Positions 26,829-35,891 of a DNA stretch of 64,000 bases are shown piece by piece. Numbering within the stretch: the stretch's first letter is position 1; each line of letters begins with the position of its first letter. The notes under the pieces were generated by a model. That model searched no databases. It saw only the letters and a list, made by a program, of their open reading frames with translations, and was not told the DNA's origin. The translations under genes and the position numbers were made by a program. The stretch comes from an uncultured Eudoraea sp. (lineage in GTDB: Bacteria; Bacteroidota; Bacteroidia; Flavobacteriales; Flavobacteriaceae): NCBI GenBank assembly GCA_947258555.1, contig CAMYJF010000008.1:1-64000 (forward strand). The letters run 5' to 3'.

Positions 26829-28181
26829 TTAAAATTCCCTATACGGAACATCCAGATATTTATTAGCAGCTTCTTCATCAAATCTGGAAGTTTCACTATT
26901 CCAGTGAAGCGTCTGATTAGGGAAATATCCAGCAATAACGCCCAGCAGTATTGTCTCCGTTAACCTGGCTGCATAAGAGAACGGAGCAGTACATTTTCCA
27001 TGACCTAAGCAAGCATCTACAAACTGGTGATAATGTGCTTTGCTCTCTTCTTCGTAATTTCTGACGGGAGCACCTTTTGGTCTTATCGATTCCTCTATTA
27101 TCGAATAATCCAATTCCTGATATTTCCCTTCAATGATGAGTCGGGGTAATTCCATAAAATGAGGAAGAAATAGTCTTCCTTTTTCTCCAACAAACATTGC
27201 CCCTTGATCATGTAATGTTTCTTTGGGATCTGGTAATTCAAGATCTTTTTGAGCAGCAGGGGCTCCTATACCATCATACCATATCCACTGCATTTTCTCT
27301 GTAGTATATTTCGTCCCGGGAAACTCATAGGTGACAACATTGTGTTCCGGAAAACCATAACCATTGGGTTCTCTACATTCATTTTTTATAGTGTAAGGAA
27401 TATCAAGCGCCAAAGCATTGTAAGGGGTATCAAAAATATGGACGCCCATATCCCCCAAAGTACCACAGCCATAATCAACCAGTTTTCTCCAGTTTACAGG
27501 ATGATAGAATCCTTCTTTGTAGTCCCTATCTTTAGCAGTTCCGAGCCATAGATTCCAATCCAGATATTCAGGAACGGGATCCTTTCCTTCCGGTACCGGA
27601 CCATCATAACCCCACACTTTTGGAGACCAAGCAATGACCTTACTCACTTTGCCTATGACACCAGCTTGTATCAATTGTGTCGCTAATTTGTAATCATGAA
27701 AGGAATGCACCTGAATACCCATTTGTGTAACCAGATTTTTCTCTTTTGCCTTTTTATCCATTGCCCTTGCCTCTGATACATAATGTGTGAGAGGTTTTTG
27801 ACAATAAACGGCTTTGTCCTTTTCCATCGCCAGCATAGATGCAGGAGCATGTGTATGATCCGGTGTAGAAACAACTACAGCATCGATAGAAGTATCAAGT
27901 TCGCTAAGCATTATTCTATAATCGGTGTATGTTTTAGCCTTGGGAAAAAGTGCCGAGGCAGCTTTTAAAGCCCTGGAATCAACGTCACATAAAGCTGTCA
28001 CTTCCACAGCACTATGAGAAGCTATCGCCTTTAGATCTTCCATGCCCATCCCGCCGACACCTATATGTGCTGTTCTTAGCTTTTGTGTTTTAAAAGATGT
28101 CAATAATGCTGATGGGCTTAACACTACAGCGGAGGCCAATAAGCCTGAAGTCTTTTTTATAAAATCTCTTCGATTTGACAT
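26829..28181 (-). CDS. Gfo/Idh/MocA family oxidoreductase with Tat signal
   Basis: This NAD(P)-dependent sugar-type dehydrogenase has 450 residues. The N-terminus has a twin-arginine signal (S-N-R-R-D-F-I-K-K), so it should be exported folded with its cofactor. A Rossmann fold starts near 36-45 (H-I-G-V-G-G-M-G) and the E-K-D-K-A-V-Y-C-Q-K-P motif lies near 130-140 (family EKP). A C-terminal oxidoreductase domain follows. It sits four bases after a DUF1080 gene in the same transcript. That pairing is typical of pathways that oxidise sugars to 3-keto forms and then hydrolyse the 3-keto-glycoside. The exact sugar is unknown. Confidence 0.9.
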   Translation of the reverse strand: MSNRRDFIKKTSGLLASAVVLSPSALLTSFKTQKLRTAHIGVGGMGMEDLKAIASHSAVEVTALCDVDSRALKAASALFPKAKTYTDYRIMLSELDTSIDAVVVSTPDHTHAPASMLAMEKDKAVYCQKPLTHYVSEARAMDKKAKEKNLVTQMGIQVHSFHDYKLATQLIQAGVIGKVSKVIAWSPKVWGYDGPVPEGKDPVPEYLDWNLWLGTAKDRDYKEGFYHPVNWRKLVDYGCGTLGDMGVHIFDTPYNALALDIPYTIKNECREPNGYGFPEHNVVTYEFPGTKYTTEKMQWIWYDGIGAPAAQKDLELPDPKETLHDQGAMFVGEKGRLFLPHFMELPRLIIEGKYQELDYSIIEESIRPKGAPVRNYEEESKAHYHQFVDACLGHGKCTAPFSYAARLTETILLGVIAGYFPNQTLHWNSETSRFDEEAANKYLDVPYREF

Positions 28182-28184
28182 CGG

Positions 28185-29510
28185 TTATAATTTTCTGATC
28201 TTAATATTTTTAAACCAAACAGGACTATCATGATCCTGTAATCCTATGAATCCTTTCTTAAACTTTCCATAATCAGGAAAGTCTTTCCATTTGCCATTTG
28301 CTTTTCTCTGATTCCATTCATCTGACCAAGGGATAAAGCTTAATACCTTTTTTCCATTTAAGAAATGGCTTACCAATTCCTCAGTAAATACAATCCGCGA
28401 AGTATTCCATTCTCCGCCTGGATTTAATATTTTCTCATCCACCTGTACAGGATACATGGAATAGTCGGCACCTGTCTTTTGCCAATCTTCAAGTTTTGCA
28501 TTATTCAATCTTTCCCATCCCTCATCATCCAGTAATTGATATTCCGGACTCACCTCCCAAGGTCCATCATAACCTTCTTGCAAATGATAAAATATACCAC
28601 TATTGCCTCCTTCTCCTACTTTCCATTCCAGTGATAATTCGAAGTTGTCAAACTCCTCCTTTGAATAAATAATGTCATTTCCACCTGTCCATTCTTCTTC
28701 GAGTTTTAATGCCGTATCAAAGGTCAACATGCCGTCTTTTACAATCCATTTTGGGGGCATCTCCTTAGAATTGTATGCTCTCCATCCATCCATATTTTTG
28801 CCATTGAATAGATCTATCCACTCATCATCTGACGTAGCTGTCTTCATGGATTGGTCAGCATCATTAATAGCTCTAACTACGATATCTTTCCATCTTACTT
28901 TAATACCACCTCCGTCATGTATTTGTAATGCGATGGCACCTTTTCCCATGCCAATTTTAGCATCCGCCATTGATATCATTTCTGTACCATTAACCCAGGT
29001 TGTAACTTTGTCTCCTACGACTAGGATTCTCATTTCATTCCATTCGCCCATTTTCAATGCTTTATCCTTTTCGGGACTAGGTTTGATCAGCCATCCTCTG
29101 CCATAAGATTCGTAAACCCCACCTGTATGGTTTTCCGGAGGAGCTACTTCTACTTGCCATCCGGTAATTTTGGTTCCCTCCAGTGTAGACCGAAAGAATA
29201 CACCACTATTGCCATTTGCATCTTGTTTAAACTTCAGATTCAATTCGAAGTCGTCATACAATTTTTCCGTAGATAGGTAGCCATATTCTTTCTTGGGTCC
29301 GCTTTCGCAAACGAGTTCTCCATTTTCTACGTACCATTTCTCTTCGCCATGATTGATCCAGCCTTCGAGATTTTCCCCATTGAATATGTCTACGAATCCA
29401 GATTTCTCTTGCGATACCTGGGATGTAGATTTCGTGTTGCAAGACATTTGAGTAACTAAGAGAAGACCCAAGGCAAGCGATATTCTGGTAAGTGAGAGAT
29501 GAATTTCCAA
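28185..29510 (-). CDS. Two-domain DUF1080 (3-keto-disaccharide hydrolase-type) lipoprotein
   Basis: The 441 residues carry a lipoprotein signal (V-T-Q-M-S-C near 20-25) and two successive LamG-like DUF1080 domains. One spans about 37-215, with D-I-F-N-G-E-N-L-E-G-W and N-S-G-V-F-F-R. The other spans about 230-441, with D-L-F-N-G-K-N-M-D-G-W and N-S-G-I-F-Y-H. Members of the family have been shown to hydrolyse 3-keto-glycosides. With the exported Gfo/Idh/MocA enzyme just downstream it would form an envelope-located sugar-degradation pair. No transporter or regulator is adjacent. Confidence 0.88.
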   Translation of the reverse strand: MEIHLSLTRISLALGLLLVTQMSCNTKSTSQVSQEKSGFVDIFNGENLEGWINHGEEKWYVENGELVCESGPKKEYGYLSTEKLYDDFELNLKFKQDANGNSGVFFRSTLEGTKITGWQVEVAPPENHTGGVYESYGRGWLIKPSPEKDKALKMGEWNEMRILVVGDKVTTWVNGTEMISMADAKIGMGKGAIALQIHDGGGIKVRWKDIVVRAINDADQSMKTATSDDEWIDLFNGKNMDGWRAYNSKEMPPKWIVKDGMLTFDTALKLEEEWTGGNDIIYSKEEFDNFELSLEWKVGEGGNSGIFYHLQEGYDGPWEVSPEYQLLDDEGWERLNNAKLEDWQKTGADYSMYPVQVDEKILNPGGEWNTSRIVFTEELVSHFLNGKKVLSFIPWSDEWNQRKANGKWKDFPDYGKFKKGFIGLQDHDSPVWFKNIKIRKL

Positions 29511-30028
29511 AGTATATTAATTTAAAAGTAAGTGCATGATGGAAGTAAATTAGTAAAATTTTGGAGATTGAAATTATCAATAACTAAAAAGTATATGACA
29601 ACGAATTGATTAACGCCAGTAGCTTACAACGCTTATAAGCCAATCGCCAGCCAAGGCTTGCGTTAAATCCCTGTCTTAGTTTCTATTAAATCGCCATAGT
29701 TTGGAATGCGCCTCCAGGGGCCAGCCATAGCCGTGGCCGTTTTAAACCATAATGACTAGTAATCAAAATTTTAGTTATGATTCCATTCATCACCAATAGC
29801 CAAAAGCTATGGGTTTCCTAAATGACAAACCTGCATGCCCCGACAGCATTGCGCTATCGGGCAGGCGGCAGGCAGGTTCCAATAAATCCCTAATATTGTA
29901 TTCTGAGTGATTGAAACTTGAATAATATCACGTATGTAAATGGATCGGCCAATTTGGGTTCATCCTAATTGTTCAACAAACAGGATCAAAAGGGTCTTGA
30001 TATTCATCCCTTTAAAAAAGATGGTTAA
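29511..30028. repeat. 518-base gene-free stretch with palindromes
   Basis: No coding frame is supported. It contains an attC-like inverted pair (GATTAAC at 29608-29614 and GTTAAAT at 29662-29668; TTAACGC/GCGTTAA) around the perfect palindrome GCTTATAAGC (29631-29640). A GGCCA/TGGCC hairpin lies near 29719 and ATAGC/GCTAT at 29796-29810. A compound palindrome at about 29828-29877 (AACCTGC...GCAGGTT enclosing CCCCGA...TCGGG) is of the kind scattered through flavobacterial genomes. The last 100 bases before the phosphatase gene should hold its promoter, but no exact TAnnTTTG box is seen. Confidence 0.65.
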
Positions 30029-31168
30029 ATGAAAAATTCAGGAATTGCATTTACTCTGATCGCAATCACATTATTATCATGTAAATCTGGAGGAGTAGAC
30101 CAAAAGGGAGTAGCAGACCATAAGGAAATTGCACCTAAAAACGTAATCCTCTTAATTAGTGATGGTACAGGACTGACGCAGATCAGTTCTGCCTTCTTCT
30201 TTAAAGAGACCTTACCGCAATACTCACGATTCAAGCATATTGGCTTGATCAATACCCCATCTTCAAGGCAAAATGTAACCGATTCCGGTGCGGCCGCGAC
30301 GGCTTTTGCTTGCGGGGTAAAAACCTATAACGGGGCTATTGGCGTTGCCGATGATTCTACTGATGTAAAAAATCTGGTAGAAATAGCTTCTTTACAAAAT
30401 ATAAAAACCGGTGTGATTGCTACCTCCTCAATTACCCATGCCACTCCGGCCAGTTTTTATGCACACACTGTCAGTCGTGCTTTAGATGAGGACATAGCTA
30501 TGCAATTGGTGCACTCGGAAATAGATTTCTTTGCAGGAGGCGGATTGCAGTTCTTTAACAAACGGAAAGACGAACAAAATCTACTGATCGAATTAGAGGA
30601 AAAACAATTCACAATTGATACGCTAAGATTGAAAGCTTATTCGAACATCCGATCCAACAGTAAAGCAGCATTTCTTCTTGCGAATAACGCTATGGCTCCC
30701 GCATCTGAAGGTCGGGGTAATTTTCTTTTGAAAGCCACAGAATTATCCCTTAAATTTTTAAGTAAAGACCAATCCAACTTTTTCGTTATGATCGAAGGTT
30801 CCCAAATAGATTGGGCTGGCCATTCAAACAATTCGGAGTACTTAGTTACTGAACTGAATGATTTTGATGATGCCATTGGAATTGCGTTGGATTACGCAGA
30901 AAAAGATGGTAATACCCTGGTTATTGTGACATCTGACCATGAAACCGGCGGATTTACCTTAGCTGCAAAAACAAAGAAATCTGAGGATGGCAGTGAATAT
31001 AGTGACTACAGTGAAATTGGCATGACTTTCTCTACTACAGGACATACGGCTACATTGATACCTGTATTTGCTTATGGACCTGGTGCAGAAGAGTTTAATG
31101 GAATATATGAGAATACGGAGATCTTCGACAAGATTTTAAAGGTCACCAATTGGACAAGGGGAAACTAA
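30029..31168 (+). CDS. Alkaline phosphatase, PhoA family, lipoprotein
   Basis: The protein has 379 residues with a lipoprotein signal (T-L-L-S-C near 14-18). Active-site parts of the PhoA family are visible: metal Asp in I-S-D-G-T-G near 44-49, the phosphorylated Ser in T-D-S-G-A-A-A-T-A near 88-96, D-W-A-G-H near 264-268, S-D-H-E-T-G-G near 303-309 and T-G-H-T-A near 335-339. It hydrolyses phosphomonoesters in the periplasm for phosphate supply. It is shorter than E. coli PhoA (about 450 residues), but no key motif is missing. It is a single gene with no pho regulon partner in view. Confidence 0.92.
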   Translation: MKNSGIAFTLIAITLLSCKSGGVDQKGVADHKEIAPKNVILLISDGTGLTQISSAFFFKETLPQYSRFKHIGLINTPSSRQNVTDSGAAATAFACGVKTYNGAIGVADDSTDVKNLVEIASLQNIKTGVIATSSITHATPASFYAHTVSRALDEDIAMQLVHSEIDFFAGGGLQFFNKRKDEQNLLIELEEKQFTIDTLRLKAYSNIRSNSKAAFLLANNAMAPASEGRGNFLLKATELSLKFLSKDQSNFFVMIEGSQIDWAGHSNNSEYLVTELNDFDDAIGIALDYAEKDGNTLVIVTSDHETGGFTLAAKTKKSEDGSEYSDYSEIGMTFSTTGHTATLIPVFAYGPGAEEFNGIYENTEIFDKILKVTNWTRGN

Positions 31169-31298
31169 CCCATTGAGTTTCCAGGAATTACTTTTTATAG
31201 GCTTTTAATTTATTGATAGCAATGCTATTTTACTATTGAGTTCCTACTTCTGCTTCGTAAATGTAAAATACACCATAGAAGGATCTAATGTAATTCCA

Positions 31299-32858
31299 TT
31301 ACCACACCCTTTCCACTTTGGCTGGCCCCCGAAGTCTGTAGGATACCCGTTCTTCTGAACTGTTTTCCACTATCATCAGGTTATACTTTTCCCTTGGAAA
31401 GATCTGCTCCGTCATCACATATTGGCCTCCATTGATAAATACTTCAATAGACGACCAATCCAGCAGGATGCGTAATTCAAATTGCTCCGGCAGATCGGGC
31501 ACGGGCATCGTGTGCATTTTCTTTCCAAATTCTTCCTGGAATTCTGTAATACCAGATTTAGTCCGATCCAGATGGAAGGTCTTGGAAGCTGTGTCTAATT
31601 CCAGGATTAGTTCGTCACCTAGCGGGTTATTGAAAACGATCCTGGTATGGGTATTTCTTAATTCCAACAGGATATCCGATTGATTGAGGTGATCACTGGC
31701 CAGGGAAACACTTGCACCAGCTTCCAGGTTGATATTTTTAGGCTCCGATTCGATTTCTGAGTCAAAGACCGGCAATGGGTAATTCGTAACTACATATTCT
31801 TCTTCAATTTTTTCCAACTGCAGTTTTCTAGGTACGGTCATTGCACTCCGCCATACTTTTGTTGGGGTATCGCGGGCATAGGCCCAGTTGCTCATCCAAC
31901 CAATAAAGATCCTGTCTCCATTGGGCACATTGTTATAGGTTACACCGGCATAATTATCTGTTCCCCAATCCAGCCATCTGGCATCCTCCTGGTCTGTGGT
32001 AAAGGCTGTACCATCCCAGTCGCCAATAAAATATTGGGTGCCGCTACCCCCATTAGGCGCACCGGGATTTATACTTATGATCAATATCCATTTTTCTTCT
32101 CCTGTGGATGAGTCTTTTAAGGGAAACAAGTCAGGGCATTCCCATACGCCGCCGTGGGCACCTTTGTCTTTGCCAAATTCACTGATCAAAGCCCATTCTT
32201 TTAGATCTGCAGATCGATAAAATTTTGCATGATCCCCTGCCACTAATGCCATGATCCAGCTGTCACTAATATCATCCCAAAACACCTTGGGATCTCTGAA
32301 ATCCCGGATGCCTTCATTCCCGATAACCGGATTGCCCTCATACTTGGTCCAGCTTTCTCCATTATCCAGGCTATATGCGATTCCCTGCGTCTGAAAAGTA
32401 TCTTCACCCCCTTGTTCCCCCTCCATATCGTGATATGTATAGATGGCAACCAAGGGCGGATCAGTCTCCGATCCAAAACCCGATGTATTCTTGTGGTCTA
32501 TGACAGCACTTCCTGAAAAGATCAAACCATGTTCATCAGGATACAACGCAATAGGTTTGTGTTCCCAGTGTCTCATATCTTTACTTACGGCATGGCCCCA
32601 ATGCATTGGCCCCCAAACGATGTCATCCGGATAATACTGATAGAATAAATGATACATCCCCTGGTGGTATACAAGTCCATTAGGGTCATTCATCCATTTT
32701 TCAGGCGGACTAAAATGAAACTGAGGCCTGTACGCCTCTGAATAATAATCGTCTGCTGTGGTGTTATTATTTTTGTCAGCGGGTTCTTCCTCCCAGGCAC
32801 GTTTACATGAGCTGAAAACCAAGAAAAGAATAAGTAAAAAGGATAAAGCTGATCGCAT
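31299..32858 (-). CDS. Glycoside hydrolase family 32 (fructan/sucrose-hydrolysing) lipoprotein
   Basis: The 519 residues carry a lipoprotein signal (F-S-S-C near 15-18). The five-bladed GH32 propeller has the nucleophile Asp in W-M-N-D-P-N-G (near 56-62), the transition-state motif F-R-D-P-K near 187-191 and the acid/base Glu in W-E-C-P-D near 238-242. A C-terminal beta-sandwich follows from about 370. The enzyme cleaves beta-fructosides such as levan, inulin or sucrose. No SusC/SusD pair or fructokinase lies beside it, so it is not a full utilisation locus here. Confidence 0.93.
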   Translation of the reverse strand: MRSALSFLLILFLVFSSCKRAWEEEPADKNNNTTADDYYSEAYRPQFHFSPPEKWMNDPNGLVYHQGMYHLFYQYYPDDIVWGPMHWGHAVSKDMRHWEHKPIALYPDEHGLIFSGSAVIDHKNTSGFGSETDPPLVAIYTYHDMEGEQGGEDTFQTQGIAYSLDNGESWTKYEGNPVIGNEGIRDFRDPKVFWDDISDSWIMALVAGDHAKFYRSADLKEWALISEFGKDKGAHGGVWECPDLFPLKDSSTGEEKWILIISINPGAPNGGSGTQYFIGDWDGTAFTTDQEDARWLDWGTDNYAGVTYNNVPNGDRIFIGWMSNWAYARDTPTKVWRSAMTVPRKLQLEKIEEEYVVTNYPLPVFDSEIESEPKNINLEAGASVSLASDHLNQSDILLELRNTHTRIVFNNPLGDELILELDTASKTFHLDRTKSGITEFQEEFGKKMHTMPVPDLPEQFELRILLDWSSIEVFINGGQYVMTEQIFPREKYNLMIVENSSEERVSYRLRGPAKVERVW

Positions 32859-32903
32859 TTTCTTAGATTTAGATCTTAAAAATAGGTGAATATATTGATC
32901 AAT

Positions 32904-33413
32904 ATGAAATCCTTAAAACGTGTAAACTCGATCGGCCTCCTATTTCCTGTTTGGTTTGGGATGCTGGCAGCCTGTGGGCAAGCCAGTATTGAAACTACAT
33001 TAGAGCGACTCAATCGTGAAAGCGTACCCTATATTTCGGTAGAAGAACTCAGTTCATCACAAGGGCTGGTCTTACTAGATACAAGATCTCTGGACGAATA
33101 TCAGGTTAGCCATTTGCAGGGCGCTGCCTGGGTGGGCTATAAAAAATTTGACATAGACAAGGTTCAGGAAGCCTATCCAGATAAGAATACACCAATAGTT
33201 GTGTATTGTTCTGTGGGTGTTCGCTCAGAAAACATCGGTGAGAAATTGTTGAAAGCAGGCTATACAGATGTAAAAAATCTATACGGCGGTATTTTTAGAT
33301 GGAAGAACAAAGATTTTTTGGTTTATACACCTGAAGGGAAGGCAACCGAAAAAGTACATGCCTACGGCCGCAGATGGGGAAGATTGCTCAACAATGCAGA
33401 AAAGATCTACTAA
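32904..33413 (+). CDS. Rhodanese-domain lipoprotein heading the arsenosugar-type operon
   Basis: From the ATG chosen, a signal peptide leads to a lipobox L-A-A-C; an in-frame GTG six codons upstream is less likely. A single rhodanese domain follows, with the active Cys in V-V-Y-C-S-V-G-V-R-S near 104-113. The C-terminal tail is basic (Y-G-R-R-W-G-R). Rhodaneses move sulfur or act as sulfur- or arsenate-binding Cys enzymes. Being lipid-anchored, this one should work in the envelope. It lies 18 bases before the TIGR04282-type gene and looks to be the first gene of that operon, but its role there is unknown. Confidence 0.85.
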   Translation: MKSLKRVNSIGLLFPVWFGMLAACGQASIETTLERLNRESVPYISVEELSSSQGLVLLDTRSLDEYQVSHLQGAAWVGYKKFDIDKVQEAYPDKNTPIVVYCSVGVRSENIGEKLLKAGYTDVKNLYGGIFRWKNKDFLVYTPEGKATEKVHAYGRRWGRLLNNAEKIY

Positions 33414-33431
33414 CTCAAACTCACTTTTTTC

Positions 33432-34052
33432 TTGACAGCTTCCAAAAACCTACTTCTCATATTAACCCGGAATCCGGAATTGGGAAAATGTAAAACTCGA
33501 TTGGCCGCCACTATTGGCGACCAGGCAGCCCTGGAAGTTTATAAGATCCTGTTAGATCATACCGTACATATAACCCAAGAATTGCCATGCGATAAACATG
33601 TGTATTATTCAGAAAGGATCATCCGCGAGGATATCTGGGATAATGAGCTTTATGTTAAAAAACTGCAGCGCGGGGCAGATCTTGGACAGCGAATGCAAGA
33701 CGCTTTTCAAAGCGGATTTAATGAAGGATATACAAAAGTTGTGGTCATAGGTAGCGATATGTTCGACCTTGATCATCAAGATATTATGAGTGCTTTTGCC
33801 AAACTAGACGACAATGATGCTGTGCTAGGCCCGGCCAAGGATGGAGGCTATTATTTACTGGGTATGAAGCAGCTATTCCCTTCAGTATTTCAATCAAAAA
33901 ACTGGGGCACAGATACCGTATTTGAAGATACCATGAAGGATTTGCAAGACATGAAAGTCGGCCTCCTGGATGAAAGGAATGATGTGGATCGCTACGAGGA
34001 TATTCTTGGCATCCCGGTCTTCAAAGCATTTTTAATAGATTTGCGCCCATGA
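33432..34052 (+). CDS. TIGR04282-type (arsenosugar biosynthesis) glycosyl/nucleotidyltransferase-like protein
   Basis: The 206 residues have a GT-A/nucleotidyltransferase-like fold. L-I-L-T-R-N-P-E-L-G-K-C-K-T-R-L near 9-24 is the diagnostic N-terminus, and V-I-G-S-D near 107-111 and G-P-A-K-D-G-G-Y-Y-L-L-G near 133-144 follow. The family name comes from its co-occurrence with arsM/arsS; its reaction is not proven. The start is TTG: no in-frame ATG or GTG lies close upstream and the conserved N-terminus begins within eight codons. The stop overlaps the next gene by four bases. Confidence 0.85.
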   Translation: MTASKNLLLILTRNPELGKCKTRLAATIGDQAALEVYKILLDHTVHITQELPCDKHVYYSERIIREDIWDNELYVKKLQRGADLGQRMQDAFQSGFNEGYTKVVVIGSDMFDLDHQDIMSAFAKLDDNDAVLGPAKDGGYYLLGMKQLFPSVFQSKNWGTDTVFEDTMKDLQDMKVGLLDERNDVDRYEDILGIPVFKAFLIDLRP

Positions 34053-34864
34053 CCCAGGAACAAATAAACGATTCTGTCGAATTTCTAAGGGAAAAAGGAT
34101 TTGAGCAACCTGAGATCGGCATCATACTAGGCACCGGACTCGGTAAACTGGTAGATGAAATTGAAGATGCCATTGAAGCGCATTACCACAATATCCCCTT
34201 CTTCCCCCTGGCAACGGTGGAATTCCACACTGGAAAATTGATCTATGGTGCCCTGAGTGGAAAGAAAGTAGTTGTTATGCAGGGCAGATTTCATCTGTAT
34301 GAAGGCTATGCCCTCCAGGACATTACATACTCTGTTAGGGTCATGAGAGAGCTGGGTATCCAAAAATTATTTATTTCTAATGCCGCCGGAGCAGTGAACC
34401 TCAATTTTAAAAAAGGGGATCTGATGCTCATTGAAGACCATCTAAATTTACAGGGAAGTTCTCCTTTAGCCTTTAAAAATGTATCTGATTTTGGCGATAG
34501 ATTTGTTGATATGGCCGCCCCGTATGATGAGTCGATGTCCTCAAAACTGGAACAGATCGCTGTTGAAAAAGGGATCACACTACACAAAGGAGTCTATGCC
34601 GCAGTTGTGGGTCCACAGCTGGAGACTCGTGCAGAATACCGGATGCTAAAAATTATCGGTGCCGATGCTGTGGGAATGAGTACGGTGCCGGAAGTAATTG
34701 TTGCCAATCATTTACGACTACCTGTTATAGCAGTCTCTGTGTTAACAGATGAATGCGACCCGGATAACCTGGCAGCCGTTGATATCAAGGAGATCCTGGC
34801 AATCGCCGATAAGGCAGAACCAAAAATGATTACACTTTTTAAAGCACTAATACAAGATCTATGA
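34049..34864 (+). CDS. Purine-nucleoside phosphorylase (trimeric class)
   Basis: It splits purine nucleosides with phosphate into base and ribose-1-phosphate. The 271 residues match the trimeric PNP family: G-T-G-L-G-K-L near 28-34 (phosphate loop), M-Q-G-R-F-H-L-Y-E-G-Y near 76-86, V-G-P-Q-L-E-T-R-A-E-Y near 188-198 and V-S-V-L-T-D-E-C near 228-235. ATGA overlaps on both sides lock it between the TIGR04282-type gene and arsM. This placement suggests it acts on an arsenic-bearing adenosine derivative, removing adenine before sugar transfer. That is inference; ordinary purine salvage is the alternative. Confidence 0.92.
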   Translation: MTQEQINDSVEFLREKGFEQPEIGIILGTGLGKLVDEIEDAIEAHYHNIPFFPLATVEFHTGKLIYGALSGKKVVVMQGRFHLYEGYALQDITYSVRVMRELGIQKLFISNAAGAVNLNFKKGDLMLIEDHLNLQGSSPLAFKNVSDFGDRFVDMAAPYDESMSSKLEQIAVEKGITLHKGVYAAVVGPQLETRAEYRMLKIIGADAVGMSTVPEVIVANHLRLPVIAVSVLTDECDPDNLAAVDIKEILAIADKAEPKMITLFKALIQDL

Positions 34865-35826
34865 GCTATTTAGATGCGACTACTGAACTGTATAAAGAAG
34901 CAGCCATCACTCCGGATGTCGGACTCTGTTGTACGACGAACCCGATCTGGCAGTTTCCCGGACTGTCCATCCCAAAGATCATGCAGGAGATGAATTACGG
35001 ATGCGGGAGCACCGTGTCTGCCCAGGATCTGATAAATGATCCTAAGATCCTGTACGTAGGCGTGGGAGGCGGAATGGAATTATTACAGTTTTCCTATTTC
35101 TCCAGGCAACCCGGTGGCGTGACCGGTGTTGATGTTGTTGACGAAATGCTCGATGCCTGCCGGGCGAATTTCAAGATCGCAGAAATTGAAAATGATTGGT
35201 TCAAAAGCGAATATGTTTCCCTGGTTAAAGGGGATGCTTTTAACCTTCCAGTGGCCGATGAGAGTATGGATATAGCTGCTCAGAATTGCTTGTTCAATAT
35301 TTTTAAGGAAGAAGATCTGCGGAAAGCTATTGCTGAGATGTACCGGATCCTCAAACCCCATGGCCGCCTCGTAATGAGCGATCCGATATGCGAACAGCCC
35401 ATGAGTCAGGAGTTAAGAAATGATGACAGGTTAAGAGCCCTGTGTTTGAGCGGAAGTATTCCGCTAAAGCAATATGTCAAAATGCTGACCGATGCCGGAT
35501 TTGGCACTATTGAGATCCGGGCAAAGAAATCGTATCGGGTACTTACACCGAATCATTATCCGACCGATGAGCTGATCTATATTGAATCTATAGAAATAGC
35601 AGCCATCAAAGATCCCATGCCTGAAGATGGCCCTTGCGTCTTTACCGGAAAAACAGCGATATACTATGGAGATGAGGAATATTTTGATGACCAAAAAGGG
35701 CATGTTCTCCTTCAGAATCAACCTCAGGCGATCTGTGATAAAACAGCTGCCATGCTGGCTCAGGCCAGTGATCAGATCCATGTGAGTGAAAGCACATGGC
35801 ACTACAACGGAGGCGGCTGCTGTTAA
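34861..35826 (+). CDS. arsM: ArsM-type arsenite S-adenosylmethionine methyltransferase
   Basis: This is a class I methyltransferase of 321 residues. The SAM-binding loop I-L-Y-V-G-V-G-G-G-M-E-L-L lies near 64-76. An N-terminal Cys pair in G-L-C-C-T-T-N-P near 20-27, Y-G-C-G-S-T near 47-52 and a C-terminal Y-N-G-G-G-C-C end are the arsenic-binding-type Cys seen in the arsenosugar-linked ArsM subgroup. It methylates As(III) stepwise. It overlaps PNP by four bases. The radical-SAM partner ArsS, expected next to it in comparable loci, is absent here. Confidence 0.88.
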   Translation: MSYLDATTELYKEAAITPDVGLCCTTNPIWQFPGLSIPKIMQEMNYGCGSTVSAQDLINDPKILYVGVGGGMELLQFSYFSRQPGGVTGVDVVDEMLDACRANFKIAEIENDWFKSEYVSLVKGDAFNLPVADESMDIAAQNCLFNIFKEEDLRKAIAEMYRILKPHGRLVMSDPICEQPMSQELRNDDRLRALCLSGSIPLKQYVKMLTDAGFGTIEIRAKKSYRVLTPNHYPTDELIYIESIEIAAIKDPMPEDGPCVFTGKTAIYYGDEEYFDDQKGHVLLQNQPQAICDKTAAMLAQASDQIHVSESTWHYNGGGCC

Positions 35827-35891
35827 TTTTCTACGCTCATGCGTAAGTAAAAGGCTTTCTTTCCTACCAAGGATATAGATAAAATTGCATC

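Noticed and set aside
31216-31230. ATAGC-AAT-GCTAT followed by TTT after the alkaline phosphatase gene as a terminator
   Set aside because: The stem is only five A:T-rich pairs and the T-run three bases, too weak to call.
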